Shown in pieces: positions 1 through 12,900 of a stretch of 64,000 bases of DNA; positions within the stretch are counted from its first letter, which is position 1; every line of letters begins with the position of its first letter. The stretch is from Rhynchosporium graminicola. Its lineage: Eukaryota; Ascomycota; Leotiomycetes; Helotiales; Ploettnerulaceae. Position numbers and translations under genes: made by a program. The stretch spans positions 943,001 through 1,007,000 of the forward strand of contig FJUW01000002.1 of assembly GCA_900074885.1 (NCBI GenBank), given 5' to 3'. Below the pieces are notes generated by a model that was not told the origin of the DNA, ran no database searches, and worked only from the letters and a program-made list of their open reading frames with translations.

Positions 1-1797
1 TCACACGTGTTGCGTTCTTTCGTGCCCAACCCTCGGTAAGTTTGTTGGTTCAATCAATGTTGGTTTGAGGTGACCGGCCAGAACCAACAGGAAAACCATT
101 GACAGTCGGGAAAAGTAAGGAACATTGTTGTTGGAAGTATTCGGCAGTGAGTAAACGTGAAGAAACAGTTTTTTGACCCTTTGGAGCTCCTGTTTGCCAC
201 CATCCGACCTAAAAAAACATGTCAGCATCTTTGCTCAGGCACTCTGCTTTGTGAATGAAAGCCAATTTCCGAACCTTGAATTAATGGGAGCGAAAATAAT
301 CAGCATCTGACAGTAGGGATCTTACCTCATTACAGAGCAACCACTGGTATTGACGCATGAAGGGATTATGGACGGTCGAGTCGGTGAATATACGGCTGGT
401 TGGGTCATGGGTATCCATACACTTGGTCTCGCGCTCGTCTGTGTAGCCTTGCTTTTGGCAAACTCGAGAGCCTCATCAGATGCTCGTCACTCGCAGGGCA
501 GTAGAGAGCGTACTTACAGCCTGGAATGTAGGTCTCGTTGATCCATTTCGCATATCCCGCGAGGGCCTTGTCAAGGCCGACTCCATTAGCGTCAGGTGTA
601 ACAGCAGCGCCCGCCTCAACATTCTAGTAGCAGGTCAGTAGGTAAGGGTGCTAAGAACAAGAGAAGCTTGCCTCGATTGTATCACAGAGCCGGAAGATTT
701 TTTGATAAAAACCATCTTCAACAAAACTGTGGTACTGCCAAGAATCACTCAAAGTATTAGAAAGCTGGCTGGAGAAAGAGGTCAGCCGGCGATCACACAA
801 TTCAACCTTCGAACGCTTAGCTTACAACATAACATCGTCATTATGGAGAGATTCCAGCCCAAATCGAGCCTTTAAGGCGACTTTCTCTGATTCCTTTCCG
901 TGTAAAAAGACGTGGTCCATGTGCTCAATCACAGTACTGATGTCATTACTGCAATTCTTTGGCAGATTCTCTAGGATAGGTGTAAAGTATTGCCACTACA
1001 GCCGTTAGCAAGTTCGCGCGAGCCTTTGTGATAAGCGTACCCAATCGTAGATAGCCTCGACTGGAGCACTCGTCGCATGGTGCGCCCAGAAGGTACCAGG
1101 AACTAATTTCTCTGTCCATGCAGAGAGTGCACCACTATAGCTGCAACCGGGAAAAATCCAAGGGGCTTTGCCAGCATTGGAAGAGCCGGCAGTAAGGTCG
1201 AATGGAAGGACTACATTATTCGCAAAGTTTGTGAAGTCCAGAATTGTTTGGTGCAGTGTCAAGTACTGTAGGGTCTCAGCATTCAGGGTTTCGTATGGAG
1301 ATGATTCGCCGTAGTATCGATCTGTCCGAAATCAGCTATATGAAGAGCGTGAGAGTAGATATACGTACGTTCTATCATCACAACTGCTCCTTTGACCGCT
1401 TCAGCGTAAATACCATTGATAGTATTATTACTGAGCCAATTATAACCTGGAAAATACTGTCCAGCAGCAACTTCCCCGGGAGTAAAAAAGATGATCTGTG
1501 GATAGAGTTAGTAGGTAGCTGAGGTCGAAAATCCGAGTAGTTGCGTACCGGCGATCCTGGCCCGGCCCAAAATTCTGTATTCCACCAGAACTTTTGTTGG
1601 AAAGTTCCTTTGGTTGGATTGTCATGGTCGAGCAGTTGAGTGAAAAAGCCCCATCCGGTAGAATTGTCTGCAGTGAGTGATGTGTCACTGCGCTGGCTGA
1701 TGCGCGCATTTTTCAGCGGTAGTCCTATGTGTCCGAACTTGTGGCTGGAGACCAGACGAGCCAATGCCCAGACGGCAGTGATTATCGAAGTCTTCAT
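1..1797 (-). CDS. S28-family serine peptidase (prolyl/Pro-X carboxypeptidase-like), partial, with in-frame stop
   Basis: Secreted serine peptidase of family S28 by its order of blocks. It starts at ATG 1797 with a signal peptide (MKTSIITAVWALARL). The LLDHDNP block, a TPGEVAAGQYFPGYNW-like block and an EHRYYGES block follow, then the nucleophile elbow GCSYSGALSAW. Exons read on the minus strand: 1797-1549, 1495-1369, 1321-1041, 995-826, 768-672, 623-518, 447-326, 208 onward. All joins keep frame, and the intron at 624-671 needs a GC donor (GCAAGC). In the last exon the frame gives GWWQTGAP and NGFPVGSG, then meets TGA at 54-56 before the conserved TNKLTEGW stretch. The catalytic Asp and His of S28 enzymes lie further on, beyond the window edge. 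The gene is therefore either truncated (pseudogene), hit by a sequence error, or spliced in a way I cannot see. Family call is strong; functionality is doubtful. Confidence 0.8.
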
Positions 1798-3422
1798 CGT
1801 GAAAGCCTTTGACAACGATAGCTACGACTGGGGCTAGAACTAATCAAAGCGATTTCCATGGTTTAGAAGTACTATTCTATAGTCACTAATCATACTTCGT
1901 ACTTGACAAAAGCAGGCTGGACAGTCAATTTGCAAAGAACTCAAAATGACCGAACTATCCGAGACTCTTAATGTACGTGTACCGTGAAACTTCATACCGG
2001 GGTAGATATTGTGCCGAACTGCTGAATATAAGACGGTAGGGAGACGGTGAGGAAACAAGTAACGTGATGGAGCCACGGCCATGTATTATATGAGTAGATG
2101 TTGATATCTACCCAAGAATCAGTTCCTCTCGTCCCCCACCTCCAGCCGGAGAGTCGTTTTATTTTTATCGTAGGATGCCTAATTCAAAGGATGTCCGATC
2201 ATACGGAGTACATACCTAATGAGGCCGTGCCGTGCACGCACCCACAAGTATATTACCACTACCACCTGCGGAGACCCTACACCTAAAGTACCTACCTAGG
2301 CAGGTAGCCCGCCCACCTTTGATTCTGGGGAAGGATCATCGAACATCACATCCTAAAAGCACCGACTTTTCAAAAAGAATTGACGATTATGGTAAGCAAT
2401 GTAGATGAAAACAAAGCTATTGACGATTTCTACATTTCCAACGATTACCTCGTTCAAGGCCAATGAGAAGAGATAAGTCAAAAGAAGGTCTCCACCAGAA
2501 TTGCGAATACAGTACTGTACACTTTTTAGGCTGATCCCTGACCAAATTTGCTTTTTTGATGGCCGTACCAGGTAGGTTCAGTACAGTATAGTACAGAATC
2601 TACAGATGCACTTGACTTCCACCAAGTGGCACTAACAGGGCTCCAGAAATCAACTTTATATACTGTTACTCCACATGAAGGTCAAAATGGGGGTTTAGCT
2701 CGGAGGGGCTATAGGTAGTTGAAAAGTGCTAAACCGATCAGGTGCACGATTACAGGGCAAGAATAATAGTGGGAAGCTCAAATTGAGACTAGACTAAAGC
2801 TTCTTCTCTAATTAATCGATGAACACTCGCTCCTCCAACTACCTGGCAGCTATCGCAGGGAATCGAGGATTGTCTGATCCACTAAGTACTCTTTGAATCA
2901 ATTCCAGATCAAGTATCCGTTAGCTAGTTTTGCTTTGTACGCGTAATCATACCCTAGACGAGCAGGTAGACCTGCTCGCCTTCAGCCTTAACCGCTCCCG
3001 TACCCTCCTTCATACATTTGTCAGCCAATAGGTACTTCTGCGGAAAGTTTTGCGTTGCCTTCAACGCCTGGTTTGCGAATATAACACGACCGATCTGGCT
3101 CTCGTCGTCTCCATACAAACTACGTCTTCATTCGAGATCCTAGATCCTCAGCCTCCAAATCCAGGATTCAAGATCCATATCCAGCATCTAGTCAGAACCT
3201 ATATTACTACGTTGCGTACATTCAAGCCAGTCCAAGTTCAGTTAGTCAGACAGTTGTTGAAGTCAATCGTCTTCTTTAGCCGAAAATGCTTTAATTGGTT
3301 TAATTGATTTAGTCAGATCTATTCGAGTTAGTTCGGCAGGGATATGGCATCGGATAGTGCGTGTCAGGGTCTTGGCTCTGAATTATTCTCGCCAAGAAGT
3401 CAAGAAGTGCCACCACAAGGAC

Positions 3423-3602
3423 ATGTTTAGCCCTGCCCATACCTCCTACCTATATGGTTGGCTGGACCCATACCATGCTAGGCATTGGCATTTAGAACGA
3501 GATCAAGAAACTTGGAATCGAATCTTTGTAGAAACTCGAAACTTATGCATTTGGTTACCATGTGTTGAATATCCGGAAACTGGAGTTGTTGAAATTGCTT
3601 GA
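3423..3602 (+). CDS. Hypothetical small ORF (59 aa), weak
   Basis: Not recognised. From ATG 3423 the frame encodes 59 residues rich in Trp, His and Tyr (YLYGWLDPYHARHWHLE), open upstream to 3357. A second short ATG ORF (28 codons, start 3344) overlaps it in another frame. The preceding 250 bases are pyrimidine- and CA-rich, as in fungal leaders, which is the main reason to list it. No domain, no supported intron. It could be chance, or the remnant of a larger gene in this decayed region. Confidence 0.15.
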   Translation: MFSPAHTSYLYGWLDPYHARHWHLERDQETWNRIFVETRNLCIWLPCVEYPETGVVEIA

Positions 3603-6600
3603 AAGATGTAAGAAATTTCGGGGATTGTAGAGAGGACCGGAGAACGAGAATACAACAATATGAATTATTTAGGTGCTATGCCCGCACCCAAATACTTGGG
3701 GTTGTGGGGGAAAGCGCACTGTCCGTGCCATGACTGCGATATTTCTAACAGAGGGCAACTTGATACCTCTACTGGTATGACTTCACCAGTCTCTATTTAA
3801 ATCAAATGAAAAAGAGTTCTTTAAAAGCGCGTATTCTAAATTTATTGATGTTCAACTTTCTATCGTTATTCTTAATTGTAATACTTAGGAGACCATAAAA
3901 GGTCTCGGTTAGACCGATCTTTCGAGTCGCTTATTTCAGATATAATCACTGTGTTTTCGTAGTTGAAATCTAGGTGAGGAAATACACTAACTCGATCGCG
4001 GACAAATCGCTTTTCCCAGCTTTCGATTGGACGACAAAAGGGTGTGGCGTAGCACACACTGTTACATGAATCTAACAGTTTGCTAGCTTGAAGTCGCGGA
4101 GTAACGTAAGGCCAGAGGAACATCAAAATGTCCCCCGCATTATTTACATGCAAATAAACAATTACAGTCACCCAAACACAACTAAATCGAAGCGCTAAAT
4201 GAGCCCATTTGAGTGCAAAGAGTGCGATATCTATTTTTGCAAGAAATGCCCTTGTTTTGAAGAGTTTCATAGTTCGCAATAATATTTCTGTCTTCCTATT
4301 GAAATCCAGCCCTCATCTATGAATGGTCAGATTAGCCGGGAATGCCCCACTGTATGGCTAGCAGCAGCTCAGGGGATAAGGAAAGTAGAACCATGTGGTC
4401 CTCAGGTTGGTCGACGCGCAGGAGAGTAAGACACGATATATGGAGGTTAAGGAAAATTACAAAGACTATTCTCAGACACTTCACTTTACAAGTGACTTTA
4501 CTACGGTTGAATTGTTCTTGGACAGGACACTAGCTCGTACAGTGTAGCATATCAAGGCAGGTGCGAATCAGGTGTCCTATTCAAAGAAAAACAGACTGTT
4601 AGATATATATGATCAGAACGGATGAGGCACCCAACATGCACTAATCAACTAGCTAGGACTGGCTAAGATGTTCCAGCTCCAACGATTTCAAGTGCAATTC
4701 TAGAATATTGCAAATCAATCAACTTGCCCTCGTGGTTTGCAAGTCGTTAGACATCTAGTTTCATTAGAATGCGAGACCTATTCCGCATTGATGAATCACT
4801 CAGGCTGCAAACTAATCATACTACTTTCCAAACAACTTCAAGCTTATCTGAGGATTGAGCCCTTGAAATGTCTTGATCCAATTGGAAACTAGCCAGGTTA
4901 GCATAGACTATTACACTCGACATCAGCTAAGTATCCCATTTATATTATGTTTGCGTATGTGGGATGCCATCAAAATCAGCCTCACTTGCTTTGGCTCACC
5001 TGCAGAGCCCCAATGGAACAAATCTCAAAGAGGGGAAAGCAAATGATAGACTTTTCATATTTTGGGCGAGAAAAAGGTCATCTGTCTATTCCTTTCCTCA
5101 CCTGACCTAATTCAGTCCTTACATCAAGTTTATCCTTATCAGAAGCTATTCTGACTCGTTCAACTCCTGATATCTTTTCAAAATGTAGTCGCTAACGAAC
5201 AAGATCTATTCAGCCTGAGCCACAAATTCCGACTGCCGGTCTGGGCAAGCAATACACGCCCATGGTTTGACTATGGCCGCAGAGTACGCCAAATACAGCA
5301 GTAATGGTTTCGAATGATGCCTTGGCTTCTAGCCGAGACTACGGTCCATGATTATTTATATGTGTTGTGAGGCTCGGAGCATTGGGCGTGCAAGGCATGC
5401 TCGACATGTAGTCCACCTAAGCTTTCAAAGAACTTAGGGTACCTTTACTTCTTATGTTTAACTCTACACGAGGTAGTTAAGCTATTTATATTTTAAAAAA
5501 AAAAGAATCACCGGATCAGACTTTGAGACCGGAAGGCATCCTGACTTAACTGTGGAAGATGCTTTTATTGCCATTTAACATGGAGTCATTGGAGCGGCAT
5601 TTTTGTCTTAGAACAGCCTGGCAGGACCGGGAGACTCCGTTCGAAGCATCACCACGCCTGCCTAAATATTTTAAGCTGGTCATTGTTCGTGGAAAAGATC
5701 GCAAATCCCCATCATTTCCAGACATTGCTCATGCGAAGATAGGTCGATTAAGCGAAGAGGACTGAGGTGAATGCCAACTTCAGTGAAGCATGAGCGAGCC
5801 TCAGCCTTTAGCAAACAACAGATCCTTCTACCCTTCTGCTAATGTGGGTGAGTAAGGTCTCGACATGTATGTATATATTGAAAGGAAAGGACATATTACG
5901 AGCAGATATTTTGGGTTGGCCACTTTGAAGCTTGGTCTTGGCTAGCTTGATTGTTTCATTACCTATACGTATCGGCGATTTCAAGCTGTGAATACCCATA
6001 CCACAGTAATAAGAACTATGACTAAAAGAAGAACGAGAAACGATCAAATGCTAATTAAGGTAATATCAAACGTCGATAAAATCATCTAATAGCCCTGTTA
6101 GCCTCGATAATTTCTGAAAATGATTTTTGAGAAACCTGTTGGTCTAAAGGGAGGGAAGATCTTCTGATACCCTCTGTTATAAATTTCAGTTCGGATAAGC
6201 CGCAAGGGAAGAAGGGTGAAGCTTAGGAAGTCTTCGCGTCTATGATATGCAGTTTGTGGGTGTCTTGTTCGTAAAAAAAAACTGAAGTGAATATTATTTC
6301 TGCTATCGTTTAATGAATGGGTGGGTAGGTACTAGGCAATAGTATATTGATCAAGTACTCTGTAGCTACTGTAGACAGCATTACTGATAGCTGTATGCCG
6401 CAGATACCGGAGAACCGTCCGAAAACGTTTGAGTGCCGCACTTGCATCTTCTCACTGGCGCATCATATATATGCATTGATTTTCACCAAGTGGATGCACG
6501 CATGAGCAAGAGACACGTAGATTTCTTGGTGACCGTCTTTTCTAGCACTCTAAGATATAAATATAGAATCCTTCATACATGTATCTATCGATTGTACAAT

Positions 6601-7456
6601 GGTTTCTTTTTTTTTGTTATACAGTATTTAGTGCCTAAAGGAATCGAACCTCGTTTCAGATGAGTTTAAAACCAATAATAATTGGGTACCAATTATTTTT
6701 GGCTATGTTCGTTATCTTAATACAACTATTAATATCATACACGAGTATATATGAATACCTTACTTGCGCAACTACCATATAGGTAAGCGCAGGTCTAGAG
6801 TACCCGTCAAGTGACGGTCTCTGGAAAATTCGATATATGAATAGAGGTATGATAAGAGAAACACCAGAGGACGGGTCTCCACTAGTTATGTAGTAAAAAT
6901 AGTCTTAAACAAGGAATGATTCTAGAGCTAGGAACGATTCAAAAGGCTAAGAACGGTCCTAGAACGGTTCTGAATAGCAGACACAAGGCAGGTATAAACT
7001 TCTGTAATTATTCCCCTTCGACTACCTTATGTTATACTAGTGGCTAGGCTTACTTGGAGAGTACCTTCGCTAAATCGACCGAATATCAACTCCTTTTAAG
7101 TATTACGTTGAAGTTGATAAGCTAGTATCGAAGCCGAACGTAAGAGTACAACTGAGCTTTTCTACTCTTAGTATTTAAATCGGAAGGCACGAGAAAATTC
7201 ACGTACCTGATTCTTATCCCCTGGTGATTCCCTCTGTAGAGGACTATTCATTTATATGCGGAACCGTCCTTTGACTATCCTTTGACTATTCAAATACCCC
7301 TGCCCTTGCCTCTAAGGTATTCACTACTGGGTAACGTCGTAGCATGTTTATTATTTGAGGACTCTTTAATTAGATTTTTGTTGTGAAAAGAAACTGTGCA
7401 ATTATTACCTCATATTGTCTATTATTTCTCTTCCTTACTATATTTGCGGTTCCCCC

Positions 7457-7573
7457 GTAACAACAGGTAATGGTCCAGTCCGAGCTTCGCTCCAACCAGC
7501 ATCCCCACTATTCGATGTATTCTGAGAGACTAATTGGCCTGACAGCACGTGATAGACCATTGCCATTTGTTAC
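7457..7573. repeat. Imperfect inverted repeat, about 19-bp arms, 117 bp span
   Basis: The left arm 7457-7475 (GTAACAACAGGTAATGGTC) matches the reverse complement of 7555-7573 with three or four differences. It sits at the edge of the GC-richer island inside the gene-poor region. It could be a MITE-like relic or a structured non-coding element. I found no clear target-site duplication and no coding content. Confidence 0.4.
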
Positions 7574-9904
7574 GGCCTTTCGGAGAGACCTGGCATTGTT
7601 TTTGGCATGAGGGGTAGCGCGAAAAGACAGTCTCCGAATTCTCAGTACCGACGTACGATAGTACACACCAGTACATGGCCGAGTGAGACTACAGCATGCG
7701 TAAAAGTATGCCGTGCTGAAACTTCGTAAGGCAGGTGATCGGCGGAGGTCTAGGGAATGTGCAAGGCAGAAAGTCTTTCACGTAGACATGAGCCGGGATT
7801 ATGAGGGGTGCTGATGCCGTAAGGATGCGTAGTGTTGCTCCGTCTCGAGCCATTGGCTGAGTGGGAGCGGCGGTGTAACGGGTTCGAAGTGAGTCCCCAA
7901 TACCGTACCCCTATAGGAATCCGGAAAGTCCATGATAGGGGTGCCCCGTTTGGAAAGAGGGTGGGATGAAACCCACGAGTTACTTGGGTCTTAACATGGG
8001 GATGTTGGCGCTCGTTGTGTCCATGGAATGCCGTGGGAGTGGAAGGGGGGGACGAACTCTTGTCCAAAGTTCCAAACAAACAAATATGTAGGTTAGTATA
8101 GCCCAGGGGCTTCACTTGGCCTGTCTGCCCTGTGGTGGCAGATACAGTATCCCTGCTTGTCCTACCATGCAAGAGAAAGAAACAATAAACAATAGGCCGT
8201 CGTTACTGGTCTAGTCTTTTCGAAAGAAGAGTCAGGATTCTTGATGGATGAATGTGTATACTCTTCCCATATTTGGGGATGTTGAGGCATGGCCATAATA
8301 CCAAGCCGTCCCCTTCTCTGGTAACTCTGATACTCGAGAACTTGTATACCTTACCAAATATTCACGGTATTGACGATTTATAGGCCGAGATCGGAGTATC
8401 AACCTGGATAATTAATTGATCGCCTGTCAACTGATAACAGCCAGAATGACACGCAATATGATCCATACCTCGAACAACATCGCTTAACAGAGAAAAGAAG
8501 TGCATCGTCATGACTCGATACCGCATACAGTCTTTAGTTTGGTGACCTAGAGACAATTTGGTAAAGCCTCGACGCGAGCTCGTAGAACGGAGTATTTGTG
8601 ACGTTCGCCATGCAATAACATTTTACACAAATAGCTGTTCTGATTGGCGGTAATAAGAAGGCATGCAAGTAGTATGTGGGGTGATGTACCTAAGGTGCAT
8701 AGAAGGGGCAAGTCCAGCCAGTAACTACCTAAACCTTTCATGCATCATGCGACATGCAGTATATGTGTGGCGCTAGTGTTACCATAGTGAGACTTCTATT
8801 CATATTACGCATGGGATGCAGTTGGACTTGGGGGCTTAATGTATCATGGGATTGCTACTGGTAAGCTCTGGGGCGTATGGATAGCCTTTCAACATCAGGC
8901 ATAGTGATTTTGATTGATATAGTGAGACAGAATCAACGATAGTGCAAGCCCAAGTATGAAGCCTTCCGCTTTCCGCTTTCCGATTACCGACACTGGGCTT
9001 GTCAAAGCGATTAGAGGCTTGAAAAAATTGCGTTGATCTGCTGCTGAAAGTTGAGTCCATATCTTGATAGTACTAGTACTATAGGTAGATACTAGATTCT
9101 ACTACCTACTATTGATATGGGAAATGGGAAGCGAGGCAGGTTAGAAAGCCAATGCAAGATGCCCTTGAGAAGTCCTCAACGCTCGAAAGGACAATGAAAA
9201 CCTACAGTAGTTGAGCAACCGACGTAAGTAGTTTCCAATGCAGAATTTAAGCAGCACCTTATTCTTTTTATTTATTTATTCATCAATTCACGCACCTTCA
9301 CTGCCAGCCAAGACTTCTCCTCTTGTCTCTGCGTGTAGACGCATGATTGGCTCCGCAAACCCCTGCCCATACTAGCGGCGGTGGGGAAACCCATTCAAGG
9401 GTGCTCTCCAGTTTAAGTCACATTGCAACCCGACAACCACCTTCTTCCCTCTCTTGGGTATCACGACAACAACAACACCGACACCAGAGACCGTCTGTCG
9501 ATAACAATTGCTAATCGCCATCACTCTCATACTCGAGCCGCGTCCTGGCCCCAGCCTCTTGACGATAGATAGAGCTGGGCTTCACTTGTCTCGAGCTTTA
9601 GTGGGCCCTCTTCGACGACAAACGACCTGCTCCTGAATTGGCTCGAAAACCCCCTGAGGCGCTTAGCCAACCCACAACAAGAGACATCAACATCGATTTC
9701 CATGATGTCTCCTGTCCTTGTCGGTTGCTAGTTCGGGGTCTTCTGCTAGACAGCAACGCCGCTTTCCAACGCAGTCCTACAGCCCCACGCAGAGACTACG
9801 ACGCGAATGACATTGAAGCCCACCCTGGCCCGGCAAATTGACCAGGGAACAGCACGCATAGTCAATGTTGGGGTAGCGTTTGATTCTGAGGAATCTACTC
9901 AATA

Positions 9905-12900
9905 ATGGAGAGAGAAAATGGTATGCTGGCACCACCAGTTGTTGTCCAGTTGCGGACACAAGCTGGTGGTCAAATGGAGCGATCGCTGAGCCAGGATATT
10001 CGAGAAGAGAGAGAGGACCTGCGCGAGGCTGCGGAACAAACACTCAATGTGATCATGGACTTAGATTTGAACGGGAATATCAGATGGGTCAGCCCATCCT
10101 GGACCGATGTTATCGGCACCAGTCTCGACTTGGTGCAAGGAAAGCCAATCAAAGACCTGCTAGTCAGCGAAAATAAGGAGATCTTCTCGGACATAGTGGA
10201 GTCTATGAAAAAGGATGATTCTCGCAGTCAAATAGTGCGGTTTGTTGTAAATTTGGGACCTGCCTCCAAGTTGGCACCCATCGACATCCTCATGGCCGAG
10301 GACAACGAGGAGGCGATGGCCGCACAAAGTGAACCTGCGACAATTGAGCTGGAGGGACAAGGCATCATGGTTTACGATCGAACGTCTGGAGGAGAGAGTC
10401 ATGTACGTTGAATGTGAAGCCGAGTGAAAACTACGCTGACCTTTGTAGACAATGTGGATGATTCGACCTTGGATTGCTCCGCGGGAGATTCAAATCGACT
10501 TGCCTGCTGTGATCGTTGATTCTCTTGGGTCTGGAGCAGAGATTCTGGCAAGTCATCTCACGACATTAGCTGAAGCTGGCTTAGATGATCCTGGAAACCA
10601 TGCTCCACCCCTCCCAGTTCTCTGCCGGATCTGCGAGCGTCAAATTCCACCTTGGTGGTTCGAGAAGCACACAGAGCTATGTCTTCAGGAGCACAAGGCC
10701 GAGATGGAAGTTCAAATGTGTCAGGAAAATCTTACAGAGCATCGTCACGCAATTGTCAAAGTCCTCGATGCTCTGGAAGCCCGCAAGTCACGACCAATCT
10801 CTGGTGATCAACCTATCCTAGCATCGCCACAGGCCGAGTACAAGGGCATGCCTATCGGGCCTGGCCCCTCGTCGTCTTCCTCGGGAACTGCTTCTCCAGG
10901 TGCTGCTGCTGATAGATCAAGGGATCCCTCAAGGTCAGGATTCGGCCATGCAAGAGCTCGATCATTCGCTGTTCGAAGACCGCAGGCAAGAATTGTCGAA
11001 TTGCTGTTGGATCTTTGTGACACTGCTATCGAAATCAGTACACCTGCCATCAAAGACGCCTCAACCCATGCTCCTGGTGAGTTCCGCACTCAATCTCCTC
11101 AATCAGAGTCACGGATATCACAGGTGATGCAATGGCAATCTCCCACCAACAACACACTGGAGCAGGAACAGGGCTTGTCTGTGCTTTGTCAGGACAGTGA
11201 AAGAGCAGCTAAGGGAAAGGTTGAAGCTGTCCTACGTCACCGCAGAATAATCGAGTACTCTGAGCGCATCCGAATCGAGTTTTCAGTCATTGTTCAGGAT
11301 TGTATTGACGAGGCCATGCGAAAGGCTGCCAAAATCGCAGCTGGGCATCTGACAGATTCCGACGAAGAAGCTGAGAGGACTCCGGCTCAGGACGAAGGTT
11401 TCTTCAGCGGATCTTTTGATGGTCCATCCTCTTTAGCAGCCGCTCTTCGAGATGCCGAAATGGGTAGGAGTGGAGGCCGTCGTATATCGTCAACTGCAGT
11501 ATCAACTAGATCAAGTAGTCCCAAAGAATCTCCAACTCCAAGATCGCACGCCGGCCAGCACAGCATCCTTTCTCAGCCTCAGGACTCTCGTCGACAGTCT
11601 CTGTTTTTTGAAAGTGATGCAGGTGCAGACAGTGATACCAGTCATCGATCTTCCTCCCTAATGTCCCGACCCGGAAGAACAGAATCGCCTGTATCTGAGT
11701 TCGGTGATCTGAGACGTGCTGCTAGTTCTCGACAGCGCAACCGCCGCAGTATCATACTCCCTGGGACTGCATCTCCACACAGACAAGAGTCTCCTGTCCG
11801 GATTCCACAGCCATCTTCGCCTCTCCGCATCACGAAACCTCGAGGTCTGCCCATTGCGCATGAAGGGATTGTCTCTCCAACAGCATCACCAATGCTTCCA
11901 GGAAGCGAATTCACTTCGCCCGCACTCCTTCCTAACCACAATCATCACAGACGACAGTCCTCGGCAGCTGGTTCGGATCCTTCTCGGCAGCCGCCTTCTC
12001 CTCGCCTGAATTCCGTTAGTGCTCCCCAAGCTCGAGCCGTACCTCCATCCATCAAGGACTTTGAGATCATCAAGCCAATCAGTAAAGGTGCATTTGGCAG
12101 TGTTTACCTGGCCAAAAAGCGATCGACTGGAGATTACTACGCTATCAAGGTATTGAAAAAAGCAGACATGGTTGCAAAGAACCAGGTCACAAACGTCAAG
12201 GCGGAACGGGCTATCATGATGTGGCAAGGCGAAAGTGATTTCGTGGCCAAGCTGTACTGGACGTTCTCCAGTAAGGACTATCTCTATCTCGTTATGGAGT
12301 ATCTGAACGGCGGAGATTGCGCTTCACTCATCAAAGTCCTAGGTGGCCTGCCAGAAGATTGGGCGAAGAAGTACCTTGGTGAAGTCATACTAGGCGTGGA
12401 GCATCTCCACAATCGCGGAATTGTTCATAGAGACCTGAAGCCTGACAACCTACTTATTGACCAAAAGGGTCATCTGAAATTGACCGACTTCGGTCTCTCG
12501 CGGATGGGTCTGATTGGGCGCCAAAAGCGGGTTCTTAACAGCTCCGCAAATGAATCTGCTCCGGACCTCCTAAAGCAAGGTCCATTTGCACGAACAATGT
12601 CTATTAGTTCCTCGCGATCAACTTCATTTGACTTTCAAGGTCATCACTCACCAGGATCAACACCTCAGATGACTCCTGATCTTGCTGGGGGTCTAGGAAC
12701 ACCGTCATATTTCGCTCTGAGTCGTGAGAATACTCTGAACAAGGATTCTCGTCGCGCCTCTGGAGGTCGCAGTGATAATGGCGGGGGTGATGCTTTAAAT
12801 CAAATGTTTAGCAGCTTCTCTCTCAACGACAGCCAGGCTCACCATATGATGAATCAGAGAAGAAGTCCAATCGAGGAAATGAGCGAGAATGAAGGAAATT

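Larger units (their letters stand above)
1816..9904. other. Gene-poor region, AT-rich, probable decayed repeats
   Basis: About 8 kb with no convincing protein-coding gene on either strand. ORFs are short, lack family motifs and often start at non-ATG codons. Much of it is AT-rich with frequent TpA steps (for example 6650-7440), which is what RIP-mutated repeats look like in Pezizomycotina. I did not count dinucleotides and recognise no transposase or reverse-transcriptase motif. A more GC-rich island lies at about 7480-8170. The last few hundred bases (about 9420-9900) are pyrimidine-rich and look like the promoter and 5' leader of rim15. Confidence 0.5.

Noticed and set aside
54..133. A 42- or 72-nt intron removing the S28 stop
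   Set aside because: The 42-nt option is below the usual minimum and has a GTCACC donor; the 72-nt option deletes conserved residues.
3872..4279. 135-codon minus-strand ORF with hydrophobic stretch
   Set aside because: Starts at a non-ATG codon in an AT-rich, gene-poor region, with no motif or splice context.
6630..6720. tRNA-like 3' end on the minus strand (GGTTCGATT)
   Set aside because: The T-arm stem pairs poorly, and no matching acceptor 5' strand, D-arm or anticodon arm lies at the right distance.
7750..8172. Long minus-strand ORF (about 140 codons) in the GC-richer island
   Set aside because: It begins at TTG, has no recognisable domain, and is explained by the higher GC content.
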